From the NCBI RefSeq assembly GCF_003473485.1, contig NC_053047.1:12674001-12738000 (forward strand): a stretch of DNA of 64,000 nucleotides, in the 5' to 3' direction. Source of the DNA: Medicago truncatula (Eukaryota > Streptophyta > Magnoliopsida > Fabales > Fabaceae). Below, piece by piece: positions 19,690 to 30,647 of this stretch; position 1 is the stretch's first letter, and every line of letters starts with the position of its first letter. The translations under genes were made by a program, and so were the position numbers. The notes beneath the pieces were generated by a model. That model searched no databases, had not been told where the DNA came from, and saw nothing but the letters and a program-made list of their open reading frames with translations.

Positions 19690-20085
19690 TAGACTTTAAA
19701 GCAATTGGTATACAAATCCAAGTCACACCTCAGCAAGGAAGTTAAAGTCAGCCTTTAATTGTTAGCATTCACATATATAGTAAAGACTTTTGGTTTAAAT
19801 TAGGCAATTGTACCACATCAAGAACATTTAGAAGATGCCAAAAAATAAGACTAAATAATACAAAGGCTTTGATGATTCGAACTATTTTGACTCTTTGTGT
19901 AGATTTTAGGTATGTTTGGTGGGTAACGTACAACATTCAATCATTCCCATCAAATAATTAAATGAATCTCACACTTAATATAAATTTAAGAATCATATCT
20001 TGTTCATGATCATATACAATCTATAGTGGTGTATGCCTATAATAGTGTCATGGTAGGTATCATATTAGCTTTGTCGCTACTGAAG
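19690..20085. repeat. Duplicated block H1, copy 2
   Basis: Aligns with 3690-4135 and 22255-22530. It also continues to about 20625, where phrases such as 'TTTTTTATAATATCTCCACCAAGTATGT' recur at 24730-24780, so the second and third copies share a longer block. Confidence 0.7.
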
Positions 20086-20154
20086 TAAAATAATTGTTTG
20101 ACCTAAAATATTACCACTGTCGCTCTGTAAAAAATATAATATAGAAACAATATT

Positions 20155-20350
20155 CTTGTGAGGTGAGGATTACCCCCACTTATAAATACATTGTCAGGTC
20201 ATGTTCTATCTGATATGGGACGCTTAACATCTTAGAAATCGTGGTTTGGGCCTAACACAACATCACAAAACGGACTTGTGAGGTGATGATTGCCCCCACT
20301 TATAAACATATTGTCAGACCATATCTTATCCGATGTGGGACTCTTACGTA
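20155..20350. repeat. Two-copy tandem repeat (~118-bp period)
   Basis: The phrase CTTGTGAGGTGA.GATT.CCCCCACTTATAAA...ATTGTCAG...GATGTGGGAC occurs at 20155-20223 and again at 20274-20342. It is a dispersed plant repeat; no ORF. Confidence 0.6.
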
Positions 20351-20747
20351 CACAAAATTAGCATATTACATAGGCTACATAATTTTTTAATACATGTAAA
20401 ATTAGCATATTGCATACATCTAGAACTATGTTTACATTTCAACAACGTTTATTTATTTTCTTACTGCAAGTGACGGAAACAGAAAAAAAAAAAAAAAAAA
20501 AAAGTTTAAGTATAGGATGCTCTATTGCGGATGGTCTTAGTCTTCCCAAGAATCATCATATTTTTTATAATATCTCCACCAAGTATGTCTTTATATACTT
20601 GTGTTAGTACAATCAATCAATGTCGTAATTTTTTTTTTTCTAACAGTCGACATTGTCTATCCATTTAAATATTTTTTTTCAATACCAAAAAAAAAAATGA
20701 TCTTTCCTAAAAAAGACCTTAAATTTTTTTTAGAGAAAATAGCTTAT

Positions 20748-21325
20748 AGCTTTTCATTATTAATCAATGTCAAAATACTAAGAGGTACATCATTAAAAAC
20801 TTGGGAACTAGGTAAGAATAAAGCCTCTCTAGCAAGAGTATGAGCGACCTCATTCGCTTGTCTCCAACTAAACTCCATCTTAAAGTTTTCAGAAACATTG
20901 TTGTTGCCTTTGGTAAAATAATCTACAACTAACTTCGCATCCATCTCAAAATCTACATTTGTAAGTTGTAGTTCGTGTACCCATTGAATTGCATAGAGTA
21001 GACCTAATACTTCCCCAATCTCTGGCTTACATATGGGATTAGACCACATCATCTTTGCCTTCCTGAAATTACCAGCAGCATCCCGTATACACAGCCCAAC
21101 ACTACTAAAAAAAACAAAAATTAGTGAGGGATATTTAGTGAGGGAAAATATGAAATCCCTCTCTAATTCCCTCACTAAATTTTACGACCAAGGAATTTGT
21201 GAGGAATTTCATTTTTTCCGTCACTAATTTCCCTCACTAATTTTGCTTTTTCTAGCAGTGCAAAACCAACACGATTTGAATCTTCCGAAAACGCCGCGTC
21301 GATGTTGCATTTTAGCTTACCAGCT
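20748..21325 (-). pseudogene. LINE RNase H-like domain fragment, split by a CACTA MITE
   Basis: On the - strand the upstream piece (21325-21261) encodes KCNIDAAF and the downstream piece (21099-20748) encodes CIRDAAGNF, EIGEVLGLLYAIQWVHEL, VDFEMDAKLVVDYF and ANEVAHTLAREAL. Together these give the order of the RNase H-like (RVT_3) domain found at the C-terminus of plant LINE-type pol proteins. The MITE at 21100-21260 sits between them. The ORF runs on into the MITE by chance and this gives a false N-terminus. The rest of the LINE is missing. Confidence 0.75.
21100..21260. mobile_element. CACTA-type MITE, 161 bp, with 3-bp target duplication
   Basis: Begins CACTACTAAAAAAAAC and ends GCTTTTTCTAGCAGTG, with inverted subterminal AATTAGTGAGGGA motifs. 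It is flanked by CAA at 21097-21099 and 21261-21263. The 3-bp duplication and CACTA/TAGTG-like ends are characteristic of the CACTA superfamily. It is non-coding. Confidence 0.85.
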
Positions 21326-21414
21326 GCACTACACTTCTGCTTCCTCATATTTCCTCATAGTCTGGCATGTAAACAATGTGTTGCTTAATATAACAATTTT
21401 CTATATATGGCTGC

Positions 21415-22050
21415 CAGATTTGCTCCCCTGGTGATTAGACAGTAAACAATAAAAAACGTTACACGCAATTTCATGGTTGGTTCAATATTTTGTTGTCCAG
21501 CTAAGTTATAACATAGTTTCAAAAAAGACAATTTGTTATTCAAATTTGAAAATGATGCAATGATAAAGACATTTTATCACCTTATCATTAAAAAAACACG
21601 TGTAATAATCACTTAAACACATGGACAAATAAAATCACGTAAGCAATCTTGATATTAATTAACGAAGGTTGACTCAGTTTATAAGAAATTGATTCATCTG
21701 TACGCCATAGATTCAACATTTATTGTCAATGTAAATATCTTTTTTGTAAATGATATGTAAATACTTCTATAAACATTATTTAAATCTTGAAATATGCCTT
21801 AACTATAATGAATTTTTGGAGGGTAACCTATCAAAATTTATTTATATAATAAATAAAAGGTAAATATTTTGGCTAGGAAAAACCAATGGTAGGAAAAAAA
21901 ATTACATGTTGTGATGTCATGGAAGTCGATGTATGAGTAAACCTAGCTACTTGCTGGAAATGAAATATGTTAAAGATCTTACACACTGAAAGGATCAAAT
22001 ATATGTTCCTTTCGCACGAATAGTTCTCTCTCTTTCTTTTTTCTTAAATC
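21415..22050. repeat. Duplicated block H2, copy 2
   Basis: Aligns with 6640-7200 (same phrase order). It lies 1.3 kb after H1 copy 2, whereas the first unit has 2.5 kb between H1 and H2 because of inserted repeats. Confidence 0.65.
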
Positions 22051-22254
22051 ATAGCCGTCACAACTTTTATTCTTTTTGGTGTACAAAAAGAATTGATTTA
22101 GGATCAATTACGATCCATAATCACCCCTTTAAATTGTTATTCTTTCTCTTTTAGCAAAGTAAGTGATTTTCACATAATTTTCTTTCCTTTGTTTTTGTGA
22201 TTTTGTCGTATAACACGATTTTGTTTATTTTGATTTCTCGTATTTATGCAGTGT

Positions 22255-22600
22255 TTTTAATTGTTAGCTTTCACATATAGCAAAAACTTTTGATTTAAGT
22301 TAGGCAATTGTACTACATCAAGAACATTTAGAAGATGCCAAAAAATAAGACTACACTATGCAAAGGCTCTGATTGGAACTATCTTGACTCTTTGTCTGGA
22401 TTTTAGGCATGTTTGGTGGGTAACCTACACCATTCAATCATTCCCATCACATGATTATTAAATGAATCCCACTTACTAAAATTGAGAATCATATTAGCTT
22501 TGTCGATACTGAAGTGAAATAATTGTTTGACCTCAAAAAATAACATCCGTGTATAAAAGGATAACAGAGAAACATTCATACACAAAATTAGCATATTACT
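22255..22600. repeat. Duplicated block H1, copy 3
   Basis: A third copy of the H1 sequence, closest to copy 2 ('ATCATATTAGCTTTGTCG.TACTGAAGT' shared). It is cut at about 22617 by a fold-back element, and further homology to copy 2 resumes near 24650. Confidence 0.7.
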
Positions 22601-22617
22601 TTCACTAAAAAAATTTT

Positions 22618-22841
22618 AGGCTTAATACATGCTTTCGTCCCTTAACTTATTTTTGAATTTCATTTTGGTCCCTTAACTTTAAACCGTCTCAATTTGTTCT
22701 CATAACTTTGCCTCCGTTTACAGAAGGGACCACTTAGGTAAACGGAGGCAAAGTTATGGGACCAAATTGAGACGGTTTAAAGTTAAGGGACCAAAATGAA
22801 ATTAAAAAATAAGTTAAGGGACCAAAGCATGTATTAAGCCT
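22618..22841. mobile_element. Fold-back MITE, 'AGGCTTAATACATGC' ends
   Basis: 224 bp, almost a full palindrome. The arms meet near 22730 with no spacer; each arm has CATTTTGGTCCCTTAACTTTAAACCGTCTCAATTTG-type phrases, complementary on the two sides. Non-coding. The transcript would form a hairpin with arms of ~110 bp. Confidence 0.8.
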
Positions 22842-23571
22842 TAAATAAATTATACTAAGAGGATATTTGTCAAAGATACATATTTTTATTGAAGAAAAAA
22901 ATAATATTACAAAGCATGAAAAAAGCCCAATAAATAAAATGGTTGAACAGTGTTGGGAAAAATATTGCAAGATAAAATAATAAATATATTACAACATCAA
23001 CAAAACTCGTAAAATAGTGTGAGAATATAGGAAATTTTTCCATGACAATATAGGAGGTGAACAAAATAAATTATGTTAAAATTAAATTAGAAAGTAATGA
23101 AAACTTTGGTAAAATAAAAAGTAATAAAAACAAGCAAATCTCTAAAAAAAAGTAATAAAAACAAACAAATCCCTAAAAAAAACATATAAAATATTTGGAC
23201 TATAAAATTAAAGTAGATATGAATTATTTGTTGAGATGTTTATGTCAAATAGAAAAATGAGTTTTCTAAAAATAAAACATAAATGTTAATTTCATTGGAA
23301 CACCAACAAAATAAAAATTCATAGGGAGGTAGTTCTATTGCATCAAATAGATCTATTATGAGATAAAAATAAATGAACATCATAATATTATTTTTAGTAA
23401 ATGTAAATTAATGTATCACTCATTTTTTATAGATTAGAAAAATGATTTTGACATTCTATAATTTAGAGATTATTTTTTAAAGACTTTATTAAAAAGTATA
23501 ATCAATTTTGTGTTTATTTTTCAGAATAACAATCACTTCTTTGAAAAAAAATATATGTTAATTTGATACAA

Positions 23572-23819
23572 GGCTTAATAAATGCTTTGGTCCCTTATTT
23601 TTGAATTTCATTTTGGTCCCTTAACTTTAAACCGTCTCAATTTGGTCCCATAACTTTACCTCAGTTTACCTAAGTGGTCCATTCTGTTAGTTTTTTTAAC
23701 AGAAGGGACCACTTAGGTAAACGGAGGTAAAATTATGGGACCAAATTGAGACAGTTTAAAGTTAAAGGACCAAAATGAAATTCAAAAATAAGTTAAGGGA
23801 CTAAAGCATGTATTAAGCC
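23572..23819. mobile_element. Fold-back MITE, same family as 22618-22841
   Basis: 248 bp, ends GGCTTAATA/TATTAAGCC, arms of ~110 bp around a short centre (TCTGTTAGTTTTTTTAACAGA). The centre is absent from the 22618 copy, which otherwise has the same arms. Confidence 0.8.
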
Positions 23820-23825
23820 AAAAAT

Positions 23826-24112
23826 TTATTACGTGTTCTGGATCGATCAAAAGATCAATCCCATGTTGACACGTGACCTAAATTTGCACTGCCTTAAAGC
23901 TCCGCGCTTGAAGGAGCATGCCAATTTTAGTACACCGCGTCACGTTCAAGCACGCCTCGGCGTGAGGTCACCTTACACGTGTTCTCTAACTGTCTCCTGA
24001 TCACATGCTGCAAAACTCGAAGACATCTCCACGAGTGCGTGTATAAGGGTGACTTAACTTCACCCTCAAAGTATGATTCACTTTTCACAACACTTTCTAC
24101 ATACTCTTTCAA
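23826..24112 (+). repeat. LTR-like fragment (GC-richer)
   Basis: It has base composition unlike its surroundings, CACGTG-type motifs, and a TATA-like GTGTATAAGGG followed by a short leader rich in TTTTCACAACACTTTC, as in plant LTR R regions. It is cut by the next fold-back at 24113. No coding sequence. Confidence 0.4.
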
Positions 24113-24581
24113 AGGAATAAAAAAAACATTTGTTACAACTATTTTTATTTAAAGAATCATAGGTGCGGGATGAAATATTAAAAAGTTATAATCACTTAAT
24201 AAAATAGAAATCGATCCTCACTGAACCGACGTGGACCACGATTGATGACCATATATAGTTGATGAAACCCAGAGATGGGGGGTGGTTGTCTCCGCCACTG
24301 ATATAGTAACAAAATAAAGGTTTAATTGCACTTTTGGCCCCCTATGTTTCAAGAAGTTGCGATTTTGACCCCCTAACTAATTAAAATACAAAACATCATT
24401 GAGCTCAGCCACCTCCCATCTCTGGGCTTCATCAACTATACATGGTCATCAATCTTGATCCACGTCGGTTCAGCGAGGATCGATTTCTATTTTATTAAGT
24501 GATTATAACTTTTTAATATTTCATCCCGCACCTATGATTCTTTAAATAAAAATAGTTGTAACAAATGTTTTTTTTATTCCT
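24113..24581. mobile_element. Long inverted-repeat element, ~180-bp arms
   Basis: 24113-24290 and 24403-24581 are near-perfect reverse complements, from AGGAATAAAAAAAACATTTG to its complement. The ~110-bp spacer contains GCACTTTTGGCCCCC and GCGATTTTGACCCCC, MULE-terminus style phrases. Such a locus could yield a long hairpin RNA if transcribed. No target duplication fixed. Confidence 0.8.
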
Positions 24582-24789
24582 AAATTCAAACCTCTGAACT
24601 AACGTACACTAATCTTTTCCCTCATGAACAAATAGTACAATAATCCTCAAGAAGAAGCTTCTTAGTCTTCCTAAGGCGTGTTGTAGAAATTAAATTAACA
24701 ATAATATTTTCACTCAAAGCTCGTCATGTTTTTTATAATATCTCCATCAAGTATGTATTTATATACTTATGTCAGTACAATCAAATTCG

Positions 24790-24876
24790 GTCCTCGTGAG
24801 CATAGCTCAGTTGATATGGACAATGCATAATATATGTAAGGTTTGAAGTTTAAATTCCGACAACCACAAAAAAAAG
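24790..24876 (+). mobile_element. Short tRNA-like SINE (family T), copy 2
   Basis: 87 bp with CATAGCTCAGTTGATATGG (A box) and AATGCATAATATATG, then an A-run. It is flanked by 16-bp direct repeats AGTACAATCAAATTCG (24774-24789) and AGTACAATCAAACTCG (24877-24892), one mismatch. The B-box region is mutated. Confidence 0.8.
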
Positions 24877-24892
24877 AGTACAATCAAACTCG

Positions 24893-25610
24893 AATCTGAC
24901 ATCTCATAATTGTGATTGCGTGTATGTAAATTTAAAAGGTGGTGATATTTGTGAGATCTTTATTTTTCTTTCTTTTTATTGGTTTAAAACAATAAAGAAA
25001 AAAATGAAGAGAAAGAATAAGAATATAATGCGAATATAAAAGAAAATTGTTGAAAAATTGTTACAAAATAAATGTTAAAATATCATTTCTTAAATCTAAA
25101 ACGTTGCTCGTCACTTTTTCTACATGTCAAAGTTGAATCTTGTGAAGAAGTGATTGTCCCAAAAATAATATTTTATTAGCAACAGTACTAGCATCAAATA
25201 TTTGTCAACAAAAATAAAGTACTAGCATCAAATAAACTAACGTGCTACATATGAACATAACCTCAAATATTGACTAGCTCCATGCATATACTTTTCCCAC
25301 GTTAAAAAAAAGCCTAATCAAATTTCTAATAACAATTCTAAAATTACTATACACTCTTTCCATAGACATCATTATTGATGATTGTGGACATGACCCCACA
25401 ATATTAATTTTGGTACATGCATATAGCTCGAGATACATTTTTAAGAGAAATATAATTTGTATGATAATTTCACGACAATTTTTATGATAATTTTTTTTTT
25501 CTCACACTCATGTTGTATTTTTGTTCTCTCATTTCATATTTCTTTGTCTATTGCTTTTTTCCTAAAAAAAGAAAAAAAATGATTCTCCCAAAAATACTTG
25601 TACAAATATC
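24893..25610. other. Intergenic, no gene recognised
   Basis: AT-rich. Several short inverted phrases but no boundary or domain. Confidence 0.4.
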
Positions 25611-25768
25611 CACTCTTAGAAAAAGTAAAATTAGGAAGAGAAATTAGTGACGGAAAACATTAAATTTCTCACAAATTCTTAAATCGTAAAATTTAGTGAC
25701 GGAATTAGTGAGGGATTTCACGTTTTCCCTCTTAAAATTTTCCTCACCGTTTTTTACTTTTAGTAGTG
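25611..25768. mobile_element. CACTA-type MITE, 158 bp, with 3-bp target duplication
   Basis: CACTCTTAGAAAAAGTAAAA at the left, TTTTACTTTTAGTAGTG at the right, with TTAGTGACGGAA/TTAGTGAGGGA subterminal motifs shared with the 21100 copy. ATC flanks it at 25608-25610 and 25769-25771. Confidence 0.85.
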
Positions 25769-25771
25769 ATC

Positions 25772-28098
25772 ATTGATAAATTTTTAATTCATCTATTGAG
25801 GAGGAACTAAATAACCATTTGTGTAAATCTTTTCTTTTTTTATATCTAACAGGGTGATTTATAAGAAGAAGAGTCTGAACATTTCGATGAAGAAAATCTA
25901 TAGAAAAGAATTAATTTAGTTAAAAGTGAGCCAACTTGGTTTTACTCCAAAAAAATATTCTTTAAAATTTTTGCTCATTCAAAATCTAAAATTGTTGTTT
26001 TCAAACGTATAATTTAGCAACTGATTATTAAGCATTAGGAAAAAGCCCATGCGACAGTAAAAAATTGGACGCTAACATGTCAATTAGCGTCAACCTAGTG
26101 TGAGGCTCGTGGTTGACAATAAAATGCTTGAAGCTAACCATTTGTGTCTGCAATCCTGAAGCAATTTGTAAGTAATATCGTAGACCAATTTAAATTTTTT
26201 AAGCTAAGCATTAGCGTCTGCAATATCGAGGCTACATCGCGTGCGCTTAGTGTAGGTCAATTTAAATTTTTAAAATTCTGTAAAAGCATTGACTAAAGGG
26301 GTTGGCCAACAAAATAAAACATATTAGAAATAATTAACAATCCATTAAAGATAGAAAAAAAAGTAAAATATATATACAAAGCAAAGCACATATTTGAGAC
26401 AAGCATCAAATGTAATAAAAAAAATGCTACTATGTTATTTATCCCAAAAATAAAATTAAAACATCTTACAATCATGTGCAACAAACTTCTTTCTATTGCA
26501 ATGGAGTCAACATGTGTTAAACCAAATAAACCAAATATTTAGATGATCTCCTAAATATTTTCTCTACATCTAAGAAAAGAATGTTCCAAAATCTTGGCTA
26601 TATTAAAGTTGATAGGGTGGAAATATAAATCTTGTTCATTTTCGTTTTGGTTTTAAGCACATCCTCTTTGTTTGATTTCAACCTACTCAAACAAGCACAA
26701 TAAGCTTCAACATTGTCAATAAAGAAAGCACACACAATTACAAAATATGTCATATATTAGTCTACAAGATATGATGATTTTTTTTCGATGTTGACCAAGC
26801 TAATTACATTTTAATAAAAATAATTCTATCAATGAAATTATTATGACATCTCTCTTTATCAACCTAAAAAAGTTTTTCAAAGCAAAGCAGAGGGAGTTCT
26901 TCCTACTCATGTCGATTAATCAAGTCAAAAAGCTAAAAAAAAAAAAAAAAAACCATTACTACAATAAAGGAGATTTCACCTCGGTTGAAATGAAGTTTTC
27001 ACATTGCACCGTTCATGAGGTAAGGTGGTGTGGTATGTCTAACACTATTTACATCGGGCACATCAGGTTGGTACCCAATGTGATAAGTACTTTTCACATC
27101 GTTTTATCACCGGATGTGAAATCCCTTTTATAAATTAGAACATGTGATTTACATTTCACATTAACTTTCACCTCAAGTGATGTGAAATCCATTTTTCTAA
27201 ATGGTACATTTTTAACCAACTTAAAATGTCTAATTTTTTATAACAAATATATATTTTTAACCGACTTAAAATATAAATTCATGTGCTCTATGAAACTGAC
27301 ACTCACTAAATTGAATTAAACAACTCCAACATTGATACGACAATCATCACTAGCATTTAACTCCACAACCTCAAATTTATAGATCAGAGGGCCTATAATA
27401 CATGGTAGTTACAAATTATCAACAATTGGACGAGATTAAATATATACAATATTGTTTAAAATATATGAATTCAAAGTCATAGTAGCATAAAAAATAAGAA
27501 GGGGTTAAATTGGAAGGGTATTGACTACAAATTAACAAATCAGAAAATCAATTTGAAAAGAGTAAGAATACTAATTTACTTAACACAAAAAAATAGATCC
27601 AAAGCATATTATGATGACTATTGACTATAATCCCCATTACATAAGAAATACCCAACAAATATCAAAAAGAGAGATCTAACTTTCTATCTCCATTTTGATT
27701 ATAATGAGTTCACAAACAAAATTCCCTAAGAAACAATAGAGACCATCAGAAATCATAAGCAAAATGTTCTAAAAGATAACAAACTCTAAAAGCTAAAGAA
27801 TAAAAACATAAAATTGCAACTAATAGAGAAAAGAAACGATTTAATTCATAAGAGAAGAGAACAAAGGAGTTGAAAATATAAAATAAAGATATTGATTCAA
27901 GAACAAAGACGATTTTACCTCTGAACAACTTGAACAAAGCAACAAACAACGAAGGGCAAGAACATAGACAATTTTGGGTATGAAAGGTTTGTATCTGAGT
28001 GAAGCAGCGAATGGTTTGCCTCTGAACGGTGAAACAACGAAGCTCTAAACATGGAGGACGACTTGGCTCATAATGAGTCTAATTTTTTTATTTTTTCT
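25772..28098. other. Repeat-rich intergenic stretch with CACTA-like subterminal motifs
   Basis: 26060-26260 repeats GACGCTAA/TTAGCGTC and TTAGCGTCTGCAAT motifs that recur at 28310-28410, so this may be the two sides of one larger CACTA-like element. A second MITE-like unit with TTTCACATCGG / GATGTGAAATCC motifs starts at TTACTACAATAAAGG (about 26956) and runs to about 27200. No gene was recognised in 27200-28098. Confidence 0.4.
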
Positions 28099-28440
28099 GG
28101 ATCTGAGTTTTTTTTTCCCAGAACTTTATGGCTTTGAAGGTTTTTTAATGAAAGTGTGAAAAGAAAATATTGGGAAAAAAAAGGTGAGGGAAATCTTAAA
28201 ATAAAAGTAGGAAAGAAAAGGGAAATTGAAAAATAATGGATAATTTTTTTTTTAGCTTCACAGATAATCGATGCTATTTAAAAATAAAATAAATAGTTTT
28301 AGAATATATTGACGCTAATTAAATAATTAAATTAAAATATAATGAATTGAAGAAAGCGTTAGAATTTGTGGATGCTAATTAGACGCTGTTAGCATCAGAA
28401 ATTGTCGCACGCTAAAATTTATGAAGCTAGATTGCAATTT
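28099..28440. repeat. Block X1 (CACTA right-end region), older copy
   Basis: Homologous to 29529-29887 and 31088-31446, with scattered differences. The other two copies end in GCAATTTTCTTGTAGTG, a CACTA terminus; in this copy the terminus is mutated (TTTTTTTGTAATATG). Confidence 0.65.
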
Positions 28441-28496
28441 TTTTGTAATATGTGAAAGGGTACCATAGAAGTTCCCTTTTTATTATCTTTGGTGGA

Positions 28497-29088
28497 AACT
28501 CCCAACAAATTTGAAATAATGTTACCCGAGAGGGATACATAGAACCTGTAAAAATTTGCTTTTGGACGCATTCACCACATGTCCCGAAGCCTCGGAATAA
28601 GAGTCAAATATTCTCATAAGGCAGCATACATTCTTATTTGGTACGTTTACAAAAAAAATTAGAATATCGTCTGTGCATATGTTGGCCAGCTTGCCGAGCA
28701 AGAGTAATCGAACGACTAAGAACCTCTTTTGCCAAACAAAAATAAAAGAGGGGATAGAAGGTCCCCCTGACGAACACCCCGCCCGCACACAAGAGAAGAA
28801 GCCCATCGCTTTACCATTCACCAGAATAAAAAGACGCGCAGAGTGCAAAATATAGAAGAAAACCTGCAGGAGAAAGCCAGGCTAAAACCAAACTGATGGA
28901 GCACAGCTAGCAAGAAATTCCAATCTAAAGTATCAAATGCCTTTCTGATATCAAGCTTGAGCGCTAAATTACCCCCATATTGATTACGATTCAGAAGGTT
29001 AATAGCCTCAGAAGCTATAGTAATACATTCTGAAATGTATCGATCACGAATAAAGCCACGCTACTCCAATCAGATTAGGTAGAAGCTC
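28497..29088 (-). pseudogene. LINE reverse-transcriptase fragment, tandem copy 1
   Basis: On the - strand it encodes the plant LINE RT palm region in broken frames: YIS/RDCI..ASEAINLLNRNQYGG, LALKLDIRKAFDTLDW, then ILHSARLFILVNGKAMGFF, and RIFDSYSEASGHVVNASKSKF. Frameshifts and a degraded catalytic box (CTDDIL in place of YADD) mean it is dead. The sequence upstream of this in the parent LINE is present only at 34556-36065. Confidence 0.75.
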
Positions 29089-29090
29089 TC

Positions 29091-29528
29091 CAAGTCTCCC
29101 CTATTATATAAATCCTTAACCTACTTATTTTCTCTTATTTCCAAATCTGCCCTCCAAGTCTCAATATTCTATTCTAATATATTTCTATAACAAATAAGAA
29201 ATATATCTCTATAACAAATATATTTCTATAACACATATATTTCTACACCAAATAAGAAATATATTTCTACACCAGATAACATATATATTTCTACACCAAA
29301 TAACAAATATTTTACACCAGATAACATATATATTTTTACACCAAATAACATATATATTTCTACACACCAGATAACATATATATTTCTATACCAAATAACA
29401 TATATATTATACTAATAAATACCAACATATAACATAACAAAATATCACTCATCAAAATAAATCGACTAAATTATAAAAAGACATCTAAACTCAATAAAAT
29501 AAATAAATAATAAAATAGGACGTTACAG
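29091..29528. repeat. AT-rich repeat block ending in CGTTACA, copy 1
   Basis: Contains 8-10 imperfect copies of a ~24-bp ATATATTTCTACACCAAATA-like unit, then ends TAGGACGTTACA. That is the complement of TGTAACGTCCTA, an LTR-start-like motif, so it may be a reverse-oriented LTR or TRIM inserted in the LINE. Repeated at 30650-31087. Confidence 0.5.
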
Positions 29529-30055
29529 GATCTGGGTTTTATTTTTTTCTTTTCAGAACTTTATGCTTTTGAAGGGTTTTTAATGAAAGTGTGAAAAGAA
29601 AATATTGGAAAAAAAAAAAGGTGAGGGAAATCTTAAAATAAAAGTGGGAAAGAAAAGGGAAATTGAAAAATAATGGATAATTTTTTTTTTAGCTTCACAG
29701 ATAATCGATGCTATTTAAAAATAAAATAAATAGTTTTAGAATATATTGACGCTAATTAAATAATTAAATTAAAATATAATGAATTGAAGAAAGCGTTAGA
29801 ATTTGTGGATGCTAATTAGACGCTGTTAGCATCAGAAATTGTCTCACGCTAAAATTTCTGAAGCTAGATTGCAATTTTCTTGTAGTGATATGTGAAAGGG
29901 TAATGGTATTTTTATTACCTTTGGTGTAAGCTAGATATCCTCCGCATGCAATTGGAAAAACTAATTCCTCAAACCTTCTGAGGAATTAGTTTGCAATTTT
30001 TTTGTAATATGTGAAAGGGTACCATAGAAGTTCCCTTTTTATTATCTTTGGTGGA

Positions 30056-30647
30056 AACTCCCAACAAATTTGAAATAATGTTACCCGAGAGGGATACATA
30101 GAACCCGTAAAAATTTGCTTTTGGACGCATTCACCACATGTCCCGAAGCCTCGGAATAAGAGTCAAATATTCTCATAAGGCAGCATACATTCTTATTTGG
30201 TACGTTTACAAAAAAAATTAGAATATCGTCTGTGCATATGTTGGCCAGCTTGCCGAGCAAGAGTAATCGAACGACTAAGAACCTCTTTTGCCAAACAAAA
30301 ATAAAAGAGGGGATAGAAGGTCCCCCTGACGAACACCCCGCCCGCACACAAGAGAAGAAGCCCATCGCTTTACCATTCACCAGAATAAAAAGACGCGCAG
30401 AGTGCAAAATATAGAAGAAAACCTGCAGGAGAAAGCCAGGCTAAAACCAAACTGATGGAGCACAGCTAGCAAGAAATTCCAATCTAAAGTATCAAATGCC
30501 TTTCTGATATCAAGCTTGAGCGCTAAATTACCCCCATATTGATTACGATTCAGAAGGTTAATAGCCTCAGAAGCTATAGTAATACATTCTGAAATGTATC
30601 GATCACGAATAAAGCCACGCTACTCCAATCAGATTAGGTAGAAGCTC
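30056..30647 (-). pseudogene. LINE reverse-transcriptase fragment, tandem copy 2
   Basis: Same as the 28497 copy at 1,559-bp offset, with the same frameshifts. Both copies therefore descend from an already broken fragment. Confidence 0.75.

Noticed and set aside
20155-20350. CRISPR-like or other functional tandem array
   Set aside because: Only two diverged copies of a dispersed plant repeat; eukaryotic context.
28673-28855. 60-codon + strand ORF, repeated at 30232
   Set aside because: Antisense to the LINE RT fragment in both tandem copies.
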